Assembly: GCF_013520985.1 (NCBI RefSeq)
Contig: NZ_JACDTY010000023.1
Location: 26,256-90,255 of the forward strand
DNA length: 64,000 nucleotides
Source of the DNA: Mesorhizobium neociceri
GTDB taxonomy: Bacteria; Pseudomonadota; Alphaproteobacteria; Rhizobiales; Rhizobiaceae
Direction: 5' to 3'
Shown one piece after another: positions 1-8,413 of this stretch. Both the position numbers and the translations under genes were made by a program. Positions within the stretch are counted from its first letter, which is position 1, and each line of letters opens with the position of its first letter. The notes under the pieces were generated by a model that searched no databases, was not told the DNA's origin, and saw only the letters and a program-made list of their open reading frames with translations.

Positions 1-3000
1 GCAAGTGTTGGGATCGTATCGACGGTAAGCTGCAGATTGCGCTCGCTCGCCGCCAGCGCCTCCTCGGCGCGCTTTCGATCCTCGATGTCGGAGCTGACGC
101 CGTACCAGCGGATCACCTTTCCTGTCTCGTCGCGGATCGGCACCCGGCGCCCCAGATGCCAGCGATAGGTGCCATCCGCCATCCGCGCGCGATATTCAGC
201 CTCGAAGGGCTCTTCTTTGGCCAGACTCTCGCGCCATAGCTTTTCCGCGAGCCCAACGTCATCCGGATGGAACAGCTCCCTCCAATCGGCATCCCCCGGC
301 AGGCCACTGAGCTCGATCGACTGCCTGTTGGCGGCAACACGGATGCCATTGGTGTCGTGGACGCTGACCCTTGCAGGAATACAGTCCAGGATCAGACGTA
401 ATTCGCGTTCGCTCGCCGCCAGCGCCTGCTCGGCGCGCTTTCGATCCTCGATGTCGGTGCTGACACCATACCAGCGGATCACCTTTCCGGTCTCGTCGCG
501 CATCGGCACTCGGCGCCCTATGTGCCAGCGATACGTCCCGTCAGCCATGCGCGCGCGATATTCGCATTCGAACGGCTCGCCGTTCGCCAGAGATGCACGC
601 CAGAGTTCCTCTGCGCGTTCGAGATCGTCTCGATGGAAAACTTCTCTCCAATCCGACCCAATGGCATAGCCGCTCAGTTCGAGTGCCCGCTTGTTGGCGG
701 AAATGCGGTTTCCCTCTGTATCGTAGATGCCGACCCTGGCCGGGATGCTGTCGACGATCAGGCGAGACTGGCGCTCGCTTTCCTGCAAGGCCTGCTCCGC
801 GCGCTTGCGATCTTCAATGTCGTGGGCGATGCCGTACCAACGAATTATCTTCCCTGTGTCGTCGCGCAGGGGCACCCGACGCCCCAGATGCCAGCGATAC
901 GTGCCGTCAGCCATGCGGGCGCGGTATTCGCATTCAAAGTCCTCTCCGGTGGTCAGGCATTCCTTCCATCGACTCTCGGCAAGCGGCAGATCGTCGGGAT
1001 GGAAAACGAGCCGCCAATCGGCGACTGCGGGGATGCCGCTCAGCTCGACCGTACGTTTGTTGACGGATACGCGTGTTCCGTCATCGCTGAAAACGCCAAC
1101 CCTTGCCGGAATAGTGTCGAGAGTCGCCTGGAGGTCGCGCTCGCTGGTCGCCAATGCTTCCTGCGCCCGCTTCATGTCGTCGATGTCGGTGCTTACCCCG
1201 TACCACTTGGCGATGTTTCCGTTGTCGTCCCGCAATGGGTTGGCGCGAAAGAGGAACCACCGATATTTGCCGTCATGTCGGCGAAGCCGCCCTTCGGCCT
1301 CCATAGGTACAGCGCGGACGACCGCGCTTTTCCAAGTCGTGTCAAGGCGTTCCCAGTCATCGGGATGCAGCGCGGTCTTGTAGTCCCAGCCCGGCACCTG
1401 TTCAGGCGACAGGCCGACATATTCGACATAGTGCTTGCTCAGGAATTCGTCGCTGCCATCGGGACGTCCCGACCAGGCCAGTGCGGGGATGGTGTCGATT
1501 ATGAGTTGGAGGTTGCGTTCGCTCGCTGCGAGCGCGTCCTCGGCGCGCTTCTTTTCGTCAATTTCGGCGTATACGAGATACCACCGCAGGATATTGCCGT
1601 CGCCGTCGTACAACGGACGTCCTCGCACCCGGAACCAGCGAAAGGTGCCGTCGGCGCCACGAAGTCTTTGGTCTGTGGAATAGGCCTTTCCGGTTGTCAG
1701 TGCGTGCAGCCTTGTCGCGAGGACGCGCTGTAGATCGTCAGGATGAACAATGTCGATGGCACTCCAATCCTTGAGCTCTTCCTCCGACTTGCCGAAATAG
1801 TCGACCATATGCTTGTTGACAGCCTCGACTTCACCGCTTGGCCCTAGTACGCCGATCCCGGCCGGGATGCTGTCCATGATCGTCTGGGTATTGCGTTCGC
1901 TTTCGCGCAGCGACTCTTCTGCCTTTTTCCTGTCATCGATGTCGGTCTGCAACGCGTACCAGCAGACGATACGGCCCGCAGCGTCATGAAGCGGAATGCC
2001 GCGACTGTAGAACCACCGATACATGCCATCGAAGCGCCGCAGCCGGTATTCAAGCTCATAAGGCACGCCGGACGCGATCGCCTTGTTGAATATCTCCGTC
2101 GCTTCCGGAAGATCGTCGTCATGTATCGTTTTGTTTGTCGACCATTTCTTGAGCTCGTCGGGCGGCAGGCCGTGGTAGGCTGCCATCTGATAGTTCACCA
2201 CGTCTGTCTTACCATCCGCCGTCAGGGTCGCCACCAGACCCGGAATGCCGTTGACGATGGCCCGCGCCTTGCGCTCACTCTCGCGCAACGCATCCTCGGC
2301 CCGCTTTCTGTCATCGATATCAATCAGCAAATGAAGCCAGCGAAGGATTTGGCCCTGCCGATCCCGCAAAGGCAGGCCATAGACACTGTACCAGCGGTAT
2401 ACGCCATCAGAGCGGCGATGCCGACTCTCGACGTGATAGGAGCTACCCTCCTGGTGTGCAGCAATCTGCTCGGAGATCGTCCGCTCGAGGTCGTCCGGAT
2501 GCACGACTTCGGACGCCTTCCACCCCCTCAGCTCCTCGAACGTCTTTCCGAAATAGTCGAGCGTTGGTTTGTTCAGGGCCTCGACGTCGCCCGATGACGA
2601 TGTGACGGCAACCGGAATTGGAATGCTGTCGACGATCGCCTGAAAATCGAACTCGCGCTGCCTAACTGTCTCCTCGACGTCGGTGGCGGTTCCACACCAT
2701 TTGCTGAGCTGTCCGGCCTGGTCGTGCACCGGGCTGCATTGGATGAGAAACCTGCGATACTCTCCGTCCGCGCGGTGTATACGCGCATCCATTTCACCGG
2801 GCTGACCGGAAGCGATGATCGACCGCCAGTCCTCAAGAAGCCCGTCCAGATCGTCCGGATGGACCACAGCCTGCCACTCCCAGCGCTCCTCGCCCGAGCC
2901 GAGGCCGCAGTAGTCGCACCAGCGTCGATTGATCAGGTCAACGCTTCCATCGGGCAGCGCAGTCCACGCCATTGCCGGCAGCGCATCCAGTACGCCGCCC

Positions 3001-3014
3001 TGATCACTCTTCAT
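1..3014 (-). CDS. Tandem multi-PAS sensor protein, C-terminus outside the window
   Basis: Reading the minus strand from the ATG at 3014 gives one uninterrupted frame to base 1 (at least 1004 codons), so the gene continues beyond the left edge. It begins MKSDQGGVLDALPAMAWTAL and contains about eight consecutive PAS_3-type units of 122-126 residues. Each has a HPDDL or FHPDDL motif, a YRWHLGRR- or YRWFLFR-like strand and an IDDRKRAEDAL linker that forms the connecting helix. There is no signal peptide or membrane segment, so it is probably a cytoplasmic sensor. In this family the output module (histidine kinase, HWE kinase, GGDEF or LuxR) follows the PAS array; it is not visible here, so the signalling type is unknown. 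The PAS assignment is secure; ligands and partners are not. Confidence 0.9.
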   Translation of the reverse strand, partial: MKSDQGGVLDALPAMAWTALPDGSVDLINRRWCDYCGLGSGEERWEWQAVVHPDDLDGLLEDWRSIIASGQPGEMDARIHRADGEYRRFLIQCSPVHDQAGQLSKWCGTATDVEETVRQREFDFQAIVDSIPIPVAVTSSSGDVEALNKPTLDYFGKTFEELRGWKASEVVHPDDLERTISEQIAAHQEGSSYHVESRHRRSDGVYRWYSVYGLPLRDRQGQILRWLHLLIDIDDRKRAEDALRESERKARAIVNGIPGLVATLTADGKTDVVNYQMAAYHGLPPDELKKWSTNKTIHDDDLPEATEIFNKAIASGVPYELEYRLRRFDGMYRWFYSRGIPLHDAAGRIVCWYALQTDIDDRKKAEESLRESERNTQTIMDSIPAGIGVLGPSGEVEAVNKHMVDYFGKSEEELKDWSAIDIVHPDDLQRVLATRLHALTTGKAYSTDQRLRGADGTFRWFRVRGRPLYDGDGNILRWYLVYAEIDEKKRAEDALAASERNLQLIIDTIPALAWSGRPDGSDEFLSKHYVEYVGLSPEQVPGWDYKTALHPDDWERLDTTWKSAVVRAVPMEAEGRLRRHDGKYRWFLFRANPLRDDNGNIAKWYGVSTDIDDMKRAQEALATSERDLQATLDTIPARVGVFSDDGTRVSVNKRTVELSGIPAVADWRLVFHPDDLPLAESRWKECLTTGEDFECEYRARMADGTYRWHLGRRVPLRDDTGKIIRWYGIAHDIEDRKRAEQALQESERQSRLIVDSIPARVGIYDTEGNRISANKRALELSGYAIGSDWREVFHRDDLERAEELWRASLANGEPFECEYRARMADGTYRWHIGRRVPMRDETGKVIRWYGVSTDIEDRKRAEQALAASERELRLILDCIPARVSVHDTNGIRVAANRQSIELSGLPGDADWRELFHPDDVGLAEKLWRESLAKEEPFEAEYRARMADGTYRWHLGRRVPIRDETGKVIRWYGVSSDIEDRKRAEEALAASERNLQLTVDTIPTL
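71..1168 (-). repeat. 366-bp in-frame tandem repeats encoding PAS units
   Basis: The linker sequence gcgctttcgatcctcgatg recurs at about 71, 437 and 803, with a more diverged copy at 1169, giving an exact 366-bp (122-codon) period. The units nearest the left edge are very alike at DNA level over the YRWHLGRRVP segment and the linker, while units further right are diverged. This suggests recent in-frame duplication of one PAS unit inside the gene. Confidence 0.8.
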
Positions 3015-3108
3015 GCGCTATCCTTTCCAGCCTGTCGGCTAAACTGCGCCAGCGTCCGGCAAAGGTCTATTATGCCTTGGTGTCGGTTTCGTCGGTCCCG
3101 ACCGACGG

Positions 3109-3145
3109 CCAATCCAAAAGTATTGCCGACACCTTCGTGCAATCG
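3109..3145 (+). promoter_or_regulatory. Shared 36-bp motif, copy A (upstream of DUF1127 gene)
   Basis: The element starts CCAATCCAAAAG, has the core GTATTGCCGACAC (a degenerate form of GTATCG-C-CGATAC), and ends CCTTCGTGCAAT. It ends 61 nt before the ATG at 3206. Three further copies lie at 4352, 5514 and 9743, in the same orientation and at a similar distance from start codons. The dyad core is of the size bound by LysR-type or other dimeric regulators; the regulator is not identified here. Confidence 0.7.
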
Positions 3146-3205
3146 ATTCTTCTGCGGCGACGGGCCAGTTCTACCAGGGTTCAGTTGGAGCCAAAGGATA
3201 CGACA

Positions 3206-3436
3206 ATGGCCACGATCAAGACAAATTACCTGATGCCGAAGGGGCTGGACCACGACCTCGAACAGACCTGCGATTCGGCTTTCTCAGTCACGTCCAGGAT
3301 GGCCTGGCTGGAGCGGCAGGTGAAGAAGCGGCGCTCGCGCAAGGCCCTGCTCGAACTGAGCGACGACCTGCTGAAAGACATCGGTCGGTCGCGCCTTGAA
3401 GCCAACCGCGAGGCGCGCCGCTGGTTCAACGATTGA
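3206..3436 (+). CDS. DUF1127 small basic protein
   Basis: The product is 76 residues. The second half carries the DUF1127 signature: MAWLERQVKKRRSRKALLEL, then SDDLLKDIGRSRLEANREA and a terminal RRWF. Proteins of this family are small, Arg-rich and cytoplasmic; some bind RNA or affect phosphate and stress metabolism, but no fixed reaction is known. I chose the ATG at 3206 because the domain begins soon after it and because motif copy A lies just upstream; in-frame sequence further upstream does not look coding. It stands alone between the PAS sensor and the TSUP transporter. Confidence 0.8.
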   Translation: MATIKTNYLMPKGLDHDLEQTCDSAFSVTSRMAWLERQVKKRRSRKALLELSDDLLKDIGRSRLEANREARRWFND

Positions 3437-3530
3437 CGCAACCGCCTTGAGGCCCAAGTCCGCGGTGCTGTTGCTTGCGCAGCTCGGCTGAACCTCCAAT
3501 ACACAGTCAACGGGAAGCTGGAGTGTCCGC

Positions 3531-4289
3531 ATGGAGCTGACGGCCGCCACGATAATTGTCGCTTTTGCCGGCGTCTTCCTGATTTCCTTTATGAGGGGCG
3601 CGTTCGGCGGTGGATTCGCCATCATTGGCATTCCGCTGTTGTCGATCGTCATGGATCCGGTGACGGCAGGTGGGCTTCTGGCGCCGCTTTTCGTTGCGAT
3701 GGACCTGGTCGCATTGCGCTACTGGAAGTCCTCGACATGGTCGAAACCCGACCTCTTGCTGCTGTTGCCAGGCCTCGTCGTCGGGATCGGACTTGGCTAT
3801 CTGCTCTTTCACATTCTGGATCACCGCGCCATCTCGATCGTGATGGCGGTGACCACTCTGATCTTCGTCGGCCTCTGGTTTGCCGCAGGAGCGAACGTCA
3901 CGATCCGTCCGCGCTCCTCGCCGAAGGCCGCCGCAGCAGGTCTTACGTCGGGTATCACCACCATGGTGGCACATTCGGGCGGACCGCCGCTTGCCATGTA
4001 TCTGCTGCCGCTCGGCCTCACCAAGGAAGTCTATGCAGGGACGACGAGCTTGTTCTTCACTGTTGGCAATATGACCAAAGCGGTGCCATGGCTGGTGCTG
4101 TCGAGACCGGAAGGCAACACCTGGGTCATAATGGCCATATGTGTGCTCGCCATTCCCGCCGGCATCTGGCTTGGTTGGCGGCTTCATGGGAGGCTGGATC
4201 AGCGTCAGCTCTACAGAGCCTGTTATGGATTGCTGATCGTGACGGCGTTCAAATTATTGTGGGACGGCGTGTCCGGCTATCTGGTGTAG
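3531..4289 (+). CDS. TSUP (TauE/SafE) family sulfite/anion exporter
   Basis: A 252-residue polytopic membrane protein with about eight hydrophobic segments. It shows the duplicated TauE/SafE pattern: GAFGGGFAIIGIPLLS near the N-terminus and the half-repeat GLTSGITTMVAHSGGPPLAM in the middle. The family moves small organosulfur or sulfite-type anions across the inner membrane, but substrates differ, so only the family is certain. The gene lies between the DUF1127 gene and the secreted alpha/beta hydrolase. It lacks a copy of the 36-bp motif directly upstream, so it may be read through from 3206 or have its own promoter. Confidence 0.85.
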   Translation: MELTAATIIVAFAGVFLISFMRGAFGGGFAIIGIPLLSIVMDPVTAGGLLAPLFVAMDLVALRYWKSSTWSKPDLLLLLPGLVVGIGLGYLLFHILDHRAISIVMAVTTLIFVGLWFAAGANVTIRPRSSPKAAAAGLTSGITTMVAHSGGPPLAMYLLPLGLTKEVYAGTTSLFFTVGNMTKAVPWLVLSRPEGNTWVIMAICVLAIPAGIWLGWRLHGRLDQRQLYRACYGLLIVTAFKLLWDGVSGYLV

Positions 4290-4351
4290 CCTGCGACCAA
4301 GTCTGACCCTGAGCCCGGACTGATCTCCATGCCGTCCACCGTGATCTGGAA

Positions 4352-4388
4352 CCAATCCAAAGGTATCGCCGATACCAACGTGCAATGG
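4352..4388 (+). promoter_or_regulatory. Shared 36-bp motif, copy B (upstream of secreted hydrolase)
   Basis: It reads CCAATCCAAAG, then the perfect dyad GTATCG-C-CGATAC, then CAACGTGCAAT. It ends 77 nt before the ATG at 4465. The 6-bp arms with a 1-bp centre are exact here, unlike copies A and D. Confidence 0.75.
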
Positions 4389-4464
4389 CTCTGACTTCGT
4401 GTGCAGGGCATCTGTGGGCATCACGAGCGACGGATACAAACCCCGACTGGGAAGGAGAGAAGTG

Positions 4465-5262
4465 ATGACAAGGATTGCCGTCTCAAAATTTGGCGTTCGG
4501 CGCGCAGGCATCGCGATCTTTGCAGGTGCCATGCTCCTCGCTGCTGCCGGCGGTTCGACACCGGCACTGGCGCAGACTGCCCCCACGACGGTCATTCTTG
4601 TCCATGGTGCATTCGCCGACGGCTCGTCCTGGGACAAGGTCATTCCACTGCTTCAGGCAAAGGGCCTGAACGTTATCGCGGTTCAAAATCCGTTGACCTC
4701 GCTTGCTGACGACGTGGCCGCCACGCAGCGCGCCATCGCGCAGCAAAAAGGCCCTGTCGTTCTGGTCGGCCATTCCTGGGCAGGGACCGTCATTACGCAG
4801 GCTGGCAATGACGACCGCGTCAAGGCGCTGGTCTATGTCGCCGCTTTCTCCCCTGGCGATGGTCAGTCCACGTCCGATCTCAACAAAAACTACCCCACGC
4901 CGCCCGGATTGGCGCACCCGCAGGTTGATGCCGCGGGCTTTCTGACACTGTCACACGACGATATCGCCAAATACTTCGCCCCCGATGTTCCCAAGGCGGA
5001 GTCCAACCTGATAGCGATCACACAAGGCCCTGTGCGCGGCGCGAACTTCGACGAGAAGGTGACAACGGCCGCCTGGAAGTCGAAGCCAAGCTGGGCGGTC
5101 GTCACCAAGAATGACCAGATGATAGATCCCAAGCTGCTCGCGGACAGCGCGAAGGTCATGAACGCCCATGTCAAAACCATTGCGTCGAGCCACGTTCCGA
5201 TGCTGTCGCACCCGAAAGAAGTGGCTGCGGTCATTCTGGAAGCAGTCGACGCCGCCAAATGA
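4465..5262 (+). CDS. Secreted alpha/beta-fold hydrolase
   Basis: The 265-residue product starts with a cleavable signal peptide (basic MTRIAVSKFGVRR, a hydrophobic stretch, then PALAQ), so it acts in the periplasm. The mature part is a compact alpha/beta hydrolase of the salicylate-esterase-like type. VHGAFADGSSW forms the oxyanion side, GHSWAG carries the nucleophile (Ser104), and SSHVPMLSHP near the C-terminus carries the likely catalytic His. The start was chosen because GGAGAG sits just ahead of the ATG and the signal peptide begins there; an upstream in-frame ATG at 4399 overlaps the promoter region. Substrate unknown; esterase activity is inferred. Confidence 0.85.
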   Translation: MTRIAVSKFGVRRAGIAIFAGAMLLAAAGGSTPALAQTAPTTVILVHGAFADGSSWDKVIPLLQAKGLNVIAVQNPLTSLADDVAATQRAIAQQKGPVVLVGHSWAGTVITQAGNDDRVKALVYVAAFSPGDGQSTSDLNKNYPTPPGLAHPQVDAAGFLTLSHDDIAKYFAPDVPKAESNLIAITQGPVRGANFDEKVTTAAWKSKPSWAVVTKNDQMIDPKLLADSAKVMNAHVKTIASSHVPMLSHPKEVAAVILEAVDAAK

Positions 5263-5513
5263 CATTTGGGGGAGCCGGACAAGGCGCCAGCCTCGCCGGG
5301 TCTATGCTGTGTCGCGCTGGACAGACTCCACAATGTACAGCGCCGATCTGAGCGCGGCGGGCACCCTGGCGCCCGCTGCGCTGACGTCATGACGCTGACC
5401 GCATTTAAGAAGCCAGACACACCTAGCTAGCTAGCGCAACACGGTCCAGCTCCAGCGTCGACACACACGCGTCGCTCGCGGTTCATCTCCAGGTTGCGCA
5501 ATCAGCCGTCAGA
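5263..5513. other. Intergenic stretch without a recognisable gene
   Basis: About 250 bp between the secreted hydrolase and motif copy C. I see only short, unconvincing frames and a run of gctagctagc. No RNA or convincing terminator was recognised. Confidence 0.5.
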
Positions 5514-5550
5514 CCAATCCAAAAGTATCGCCGATACCTTCGTGCAATAG
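5514..5550 (+). promoter_or_regulatory. Shared 36-bp motif, copy C (upstream of epoxide hydrolase operon)
   Basis: The copy reads CCAATCCAAAA, the perfect dyad GTATCG-C-CGATAC, and CTTCGTGCAATAG. It ends 68 nt before the ATG at 5619. It is the best match to the consensus of the four copies. Confidence 0.8.
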
Positions 5551-5618
5551 CTTAAGCGTCGATGACGACAGAACTATGCATAAGTCAAATCAGTTTTCTC
5601 TTTGCATAGGAGCAAATT

Positions 5619-6920
5619 ATGTCAAAAGATCTACTTTCCCCCACGAGGCGAGAGCTTTTAGTCTCTACGGCAGCAGTCGGCGTCATCAGCATGGTTCCGA
5701 ATGCATTGGGCGCAGCGGAAGCGGAAGCGATCCGCCCCTTCTCCGTCAGCATCTCCCAGGAGCAACTCGACGATCTGCGCCGGCGCGTGGCGGCGACTCG
5801 CTGGCCTGACAAGGAAACCGTCACGGACCACTCCCAGGGCGTGCAGTTGGCGACGGTGCAGAAGCTCGCTCAGTACTGGGCGACCGATCACGACTGGCGC
5901 AAGGTGGAGGCACGGCTCAACGCCTGGCCCCAGTTCGTCACCGAGATCAATGGGCTGGACATTCACTTCATTCACGTGCGTTCAAAGCACGAGAACGCGT
6001 TGCCGCTGATCGTGACACATGGATGGCCGGGTTCGATCATCGAACAGCTGAAGATCATCGGCCCGCTTACCGATCCGACTGCGCATGGCGGCAGCGCAGC
6101 CGACGCGTTTCACGTCGTGATCCCCTCGCTGCCCGGACACGGATTCTCCGGCAAGCCGACGGCTCCCGGCTGGACCCCTGTCACCATCGGCCAGGCCTGG
6201 GCGACGCTGATGCAGCGCCTTGGCTACACGAAATACGTGGCGCAGGGCGGTGACTGGGGCAATGCGGTCTCCGAGATCATGGCCCTGCAGCAGCCGGCAG
6301 GATTGCTCGGAATCCACACCAACATGGCGGCCACCGTCCCGGCCAACATCTCGAAGGCGCTGGCCTTCCACGAGGCGCCTCCCGCCGACGTTACCGCAGA
6401 AGAGCGCAATGCGTGGGACCAGCTGGTTGAATTCTACGGAAAGGGGCTGGGCTATGCGCTGGAAATGTCGAACCGGCCGCAGAGCCTCTACGGCATCGCC
6501 GACTCGCCGGTCGGTCTGGCGGCATGGATGCTCGACCATGACATCCGCAGCTATGACCTCATCGCCCGCGTCTTCGACGGCGCAACCGAGGGCCTGACGC
6601 GCGACGACATCCTCGACAACGTCACGCTTTACTGGCTGACGAATACGGCGGTCTCCTCGGCCCGGCTCTACTGGGATACGACGCAGATCTCGAATGGCGC
6701 AGGCTTCTTCGACGTTCGCGGCGTCAAGCTGCCGGTCGCCGTGAGCGCCTTCCCCGATGAGATCTACGCAGCGCCGAAGAGCTGGGCAGAGAAAGCCTAC
6801 CCGAAGCTCATTCACTACAACAAGCTCGAGAAGGGCGGCCACTTCGCTGCCTGGGAACAGCCGAAAGTCTTTTCCGAAGAGCTGCGCGCCGCGTTCCGGC
6901 CGCTGCGCCAGCAGATCTAA
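5619..6920 (+). CDS. Exported epoxide hydrolase (EHN-domain family)
   Basis: A 433-residue protein with a twin-arginine type leader (TRRELLVSTAAVGVISM, then ALGA). The N-terminal EHN domain (residues ~40-145) contains SISQEQLDDLRRRVAATRWPD. The alpha/beta hydrolase core carries THGWPGS at ~133-138 (oxyanion hole), GGDWGN with the nucleophilic Asp at ~212, and KGGHFAAWEQP with the catalytic His at ~408. The family opens epoxides to diols through an alkyl-enzyme intermediate; the natural substrate is unknown. AGGAG precedes the ATG. It is first in a run 5619-9472 with an SDR, an OsmC protein and a second hydrolase, which points to detoxification of reactive organics. Confidence 0.9.
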   Translation: MSKDLLSPTRRELLVSTAAVGVISMVPNALGAAEAEAIRPFSVSISQEQLDDLRRRVAATRWPDKETVTDHSQGVQLATVQKLAQYWATDHDWRKVEARLNAWPQFVTEINGLDIHFIHVRSKHENALPLIVTHGWPGSIIEQLKIIGPLTDPTAHGGSAADAFHVVIPSLPGHGFSGKPTAPGWTPVTIGQAWATLMQRLGYTKYVAQGGDWGNAVSEIMALQQPAGLLGIHTNMAATVPANISKALAFHEAPPADVTAEERNAWDQLVEFYGKGLGYALEMSNRPQSLYGIADSPVGLAAWMLDHDIRSYDLIARVFDGATEGLTRDDILDNVTLYWLTNTAVSSARLYWDTTQISNGAGFFDVRGVKLPVAVSAFPDEIYAAPKSWAEKAYPKLIHYNKLEKGGHFAAWEQPKVFSEELRAAFRPLRQQI

Positions 6921-6960
6921 CAGCGACAGGGCGGCCCTCCCCCACCGCTCACTGCCGCTC

Positions 6961-6989
6961 GCGCGGCCGGGTCCTCCCCCCGGCCGCGC
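6961..6989 (+). terminator. GC-rich hairpin between epoxide hydrolase and SDR genes
   Basis: GCGCGGCCGGG at 6961-6971 and CCCGGCCGCGC at 6979-6989 are exact inverted 11-bp arms around a 7-nt loop. There is no U-tract, so it is more likely a partial terminator or an mRNA-stability element that reduces expression of the downstream genes. Confidence 0.45.
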
Positions 6990-7039
6990 ATTCATCAATC
7001 CATCGCCCCAGGCGGCGCAAGACTTGATCGGAGAATAAA

Positions 7040-7846
7040 ATGTCTACTCCTTCCAAAGGGATCGCAGTCATCACAGGCGCCTCTTCGGGAATCGGCGCGA
7101 TATACGCCGACAGGCTCGCACGCCGCGGCTACGACCTCATCCTGGTTGCGCGCAGCCAGAAAAAACTCGACGAGGTGGCGGGACGCATTGCCGGCGCGAC
7201 TGGCCGCGCCGTCAACGTCATTGCCGCGGATCTCAACGACAGAACCGACCTGAAGCGGATCGAAACGCTGCTCGCCACCGAGCCGGGCATCACCATGTTG
7301 GTCAACAATGCCGGCATCGGTTCGGTCGCCCCATTGCTGGAGGCCGATGTCGACGCGATGGAGCGGATGGTCGCGCTGAATGTGACCGCCCTCACCCGCC
7401 TCACCTACGCTGCAGCGCCATCCTTTGTAGCGCGTGGCGGAGGGGCGATCATCAACGTCGCGTCGATCGTTGCCATCCGGCCAGAATCCCTGAACGGCGT
7501 CTATGGCGGCACGAAAGCCTTTGTTCTGGCGTTCAGCCTGTCGCTCTTCAAGGAGCTGGCCGCCAGCAACGTGCGCATCCAGGCCGTGCTGCCGGGCGCC
7601 ACCGCCACCGATTTCTGGGACCTCTCCGGCAGGCCGCTCGAAAACCTTCCAAGCGCGATCCTGATGTCCGCCGAGGACATGGTCGACGCTGCGCTTGCCG
7701 GTTTCGACCAGGGTGAGCTGGTGACCATTCCCGCATTGCCCGACGCCGCCGACTGGGACGCCTACGAAGCGGCACGTCAGAACCTCTTCCCCAACCTGTC
7801 CAATCGCCTTCCTGCAGCACGATACGGCGTTGCCGCCGCAGCCTGA
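7040..7846 (+). CDS. Short-chain dehydrogenase/reductase (SDR)
   Basis: The product is 268 residues, typical for a classical SDR. TGASSGIG at residues 12-19 binds the dinucleotide, LVNNAGIG is the NNAG motif, and YGGTK gives the Tyr155-x3-Lys159 catalytic pair after a Ser-containing strand (INVASIV). The segment LILVARSQKK after the second strand favours NADP(H). It reduces or oxidises a carbonyl/alcohol of unknown identity. GGAG stands 7-10 nt before the ATG. It is in the same direction as the epoxide hydrolase and 52 bp ahead of the OsmC gene, so a shared transcript is likely. Confidence 0.88.
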   Translation: MSTPSKGIAVITGASSGIGAIYADRLARRGYDLILVARSQKKLDEVAGRIAGATGRAVNVIAADLNDRTDLKRIETLLATEPGITMLVNNAGIGSVAPLLEADVDAMERMVALNVTALTRLTYAAAPSFVARGGGAIINVASIVAIRPESLNGVYGGTKAFVLAFSLSLFKELAASNVRIQAVLPGATATDFWDLSGRPLENLPSAILMSAEDMVDAALAGFDQGELVTIPALPDAADWDAYEAARQNLFPNLSNRLPAARYGVAAAA

Positions 7847-7898
7847 CCCAGCTCCGAAATTTTCTCCCAATCATCCTCGAAAACCGAAAGGAACGACC

Positions 7899-8336
7899 AT
7901 GTCACAAGCAGCAACGGCCCCGCAGGGCGAGAAGCTCGTGTATACAGGAAGGGCTCACACGCAAGGCGGCCGCGATCATGGCATCGCCCGCAGCGACGAC
8001 GGCCAGCTCGAAGTCAAGTTCTCGCCGCCCGGCTCCGGACGGCCTGGCACCAACCCCGAGCAGATGCTGGCGGCCGGCTGGTCGGCCTGCTTCGAAGGTG
8101 CGCTCGACATCGTGGCGCGCAAGCGCAGGGTGACGCTCGCCTCGGACCCGACCATCGACGCCGAAGTGGACCTGAACCATGGCGGCGACGGCTTTTTCCT
8201 GCGCGCGCGCCTCAACGTGAGCCTGCCTGGCGTCGAGCGGGATGTCGCGCAAGCCCTTGTCGAGGAAGCGCACCAGATCTGCCCCTATTCCAAGGCGTTG
8301 AGCAAAAGCATCGACGTGACTGTCAGTCTAGTCTGA
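7899..8336 (+). CDS. OsmC/Ohr-family organic hydroperoxide reductase
   Basis: A 145-residue protein of typical Ohr length. It has the two redox cysteines of the family: Cys64 in GWSACFEGAL and Cys128 in HQICPYSKAL. These enzymes reduce organic hydroperoxides, with lipoylated or other dithiol reductants restoring the disulfide. The internal start at 7899 is preferred because AAAGGA lies ahead of it and the family begins with a short Gln/Lys-rich segment. Its place among hydrolases and an SDR supports a role against oxidised organic compounds. Whether it is Ohr or the broader OsmC type is not settled. Confidence 0.88.
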   Translation: MSQAATAPQGEKLVYTGRAHTQGGRDHGIARSDDGQLEVKFSPPGSGRPGTNPEQMLAAGWSACFEGALDIVARKRRVTLASDPTIDAEVDLNHGGDGFFLRARLNVSLPGVERDVAQALVEEAHQICPYSKALSKSIDVTVSLV

Positions 8337-8413
8337 CGCGGCCGTTGGCACTAGCATCAGCGACCGGTGCTCACGAAACGCCGGTCAGACTGAAAATGTG
8401 GGAGGCATCCGCC

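Noticed and set aside
71..1168. Regular repeats as a possible CRISPR array
   Set aside because: The period is 366 bp, the repeats encode protein in frame, and there are no short spacers.
522..1733. 403-codon plus-strand open frame
   Set aside because: It is antisense to the PAS sensor. Its length comes from the repeated, GC-rich coding sequence, and it shows no domain; the minus frame has clear PAS motifs.
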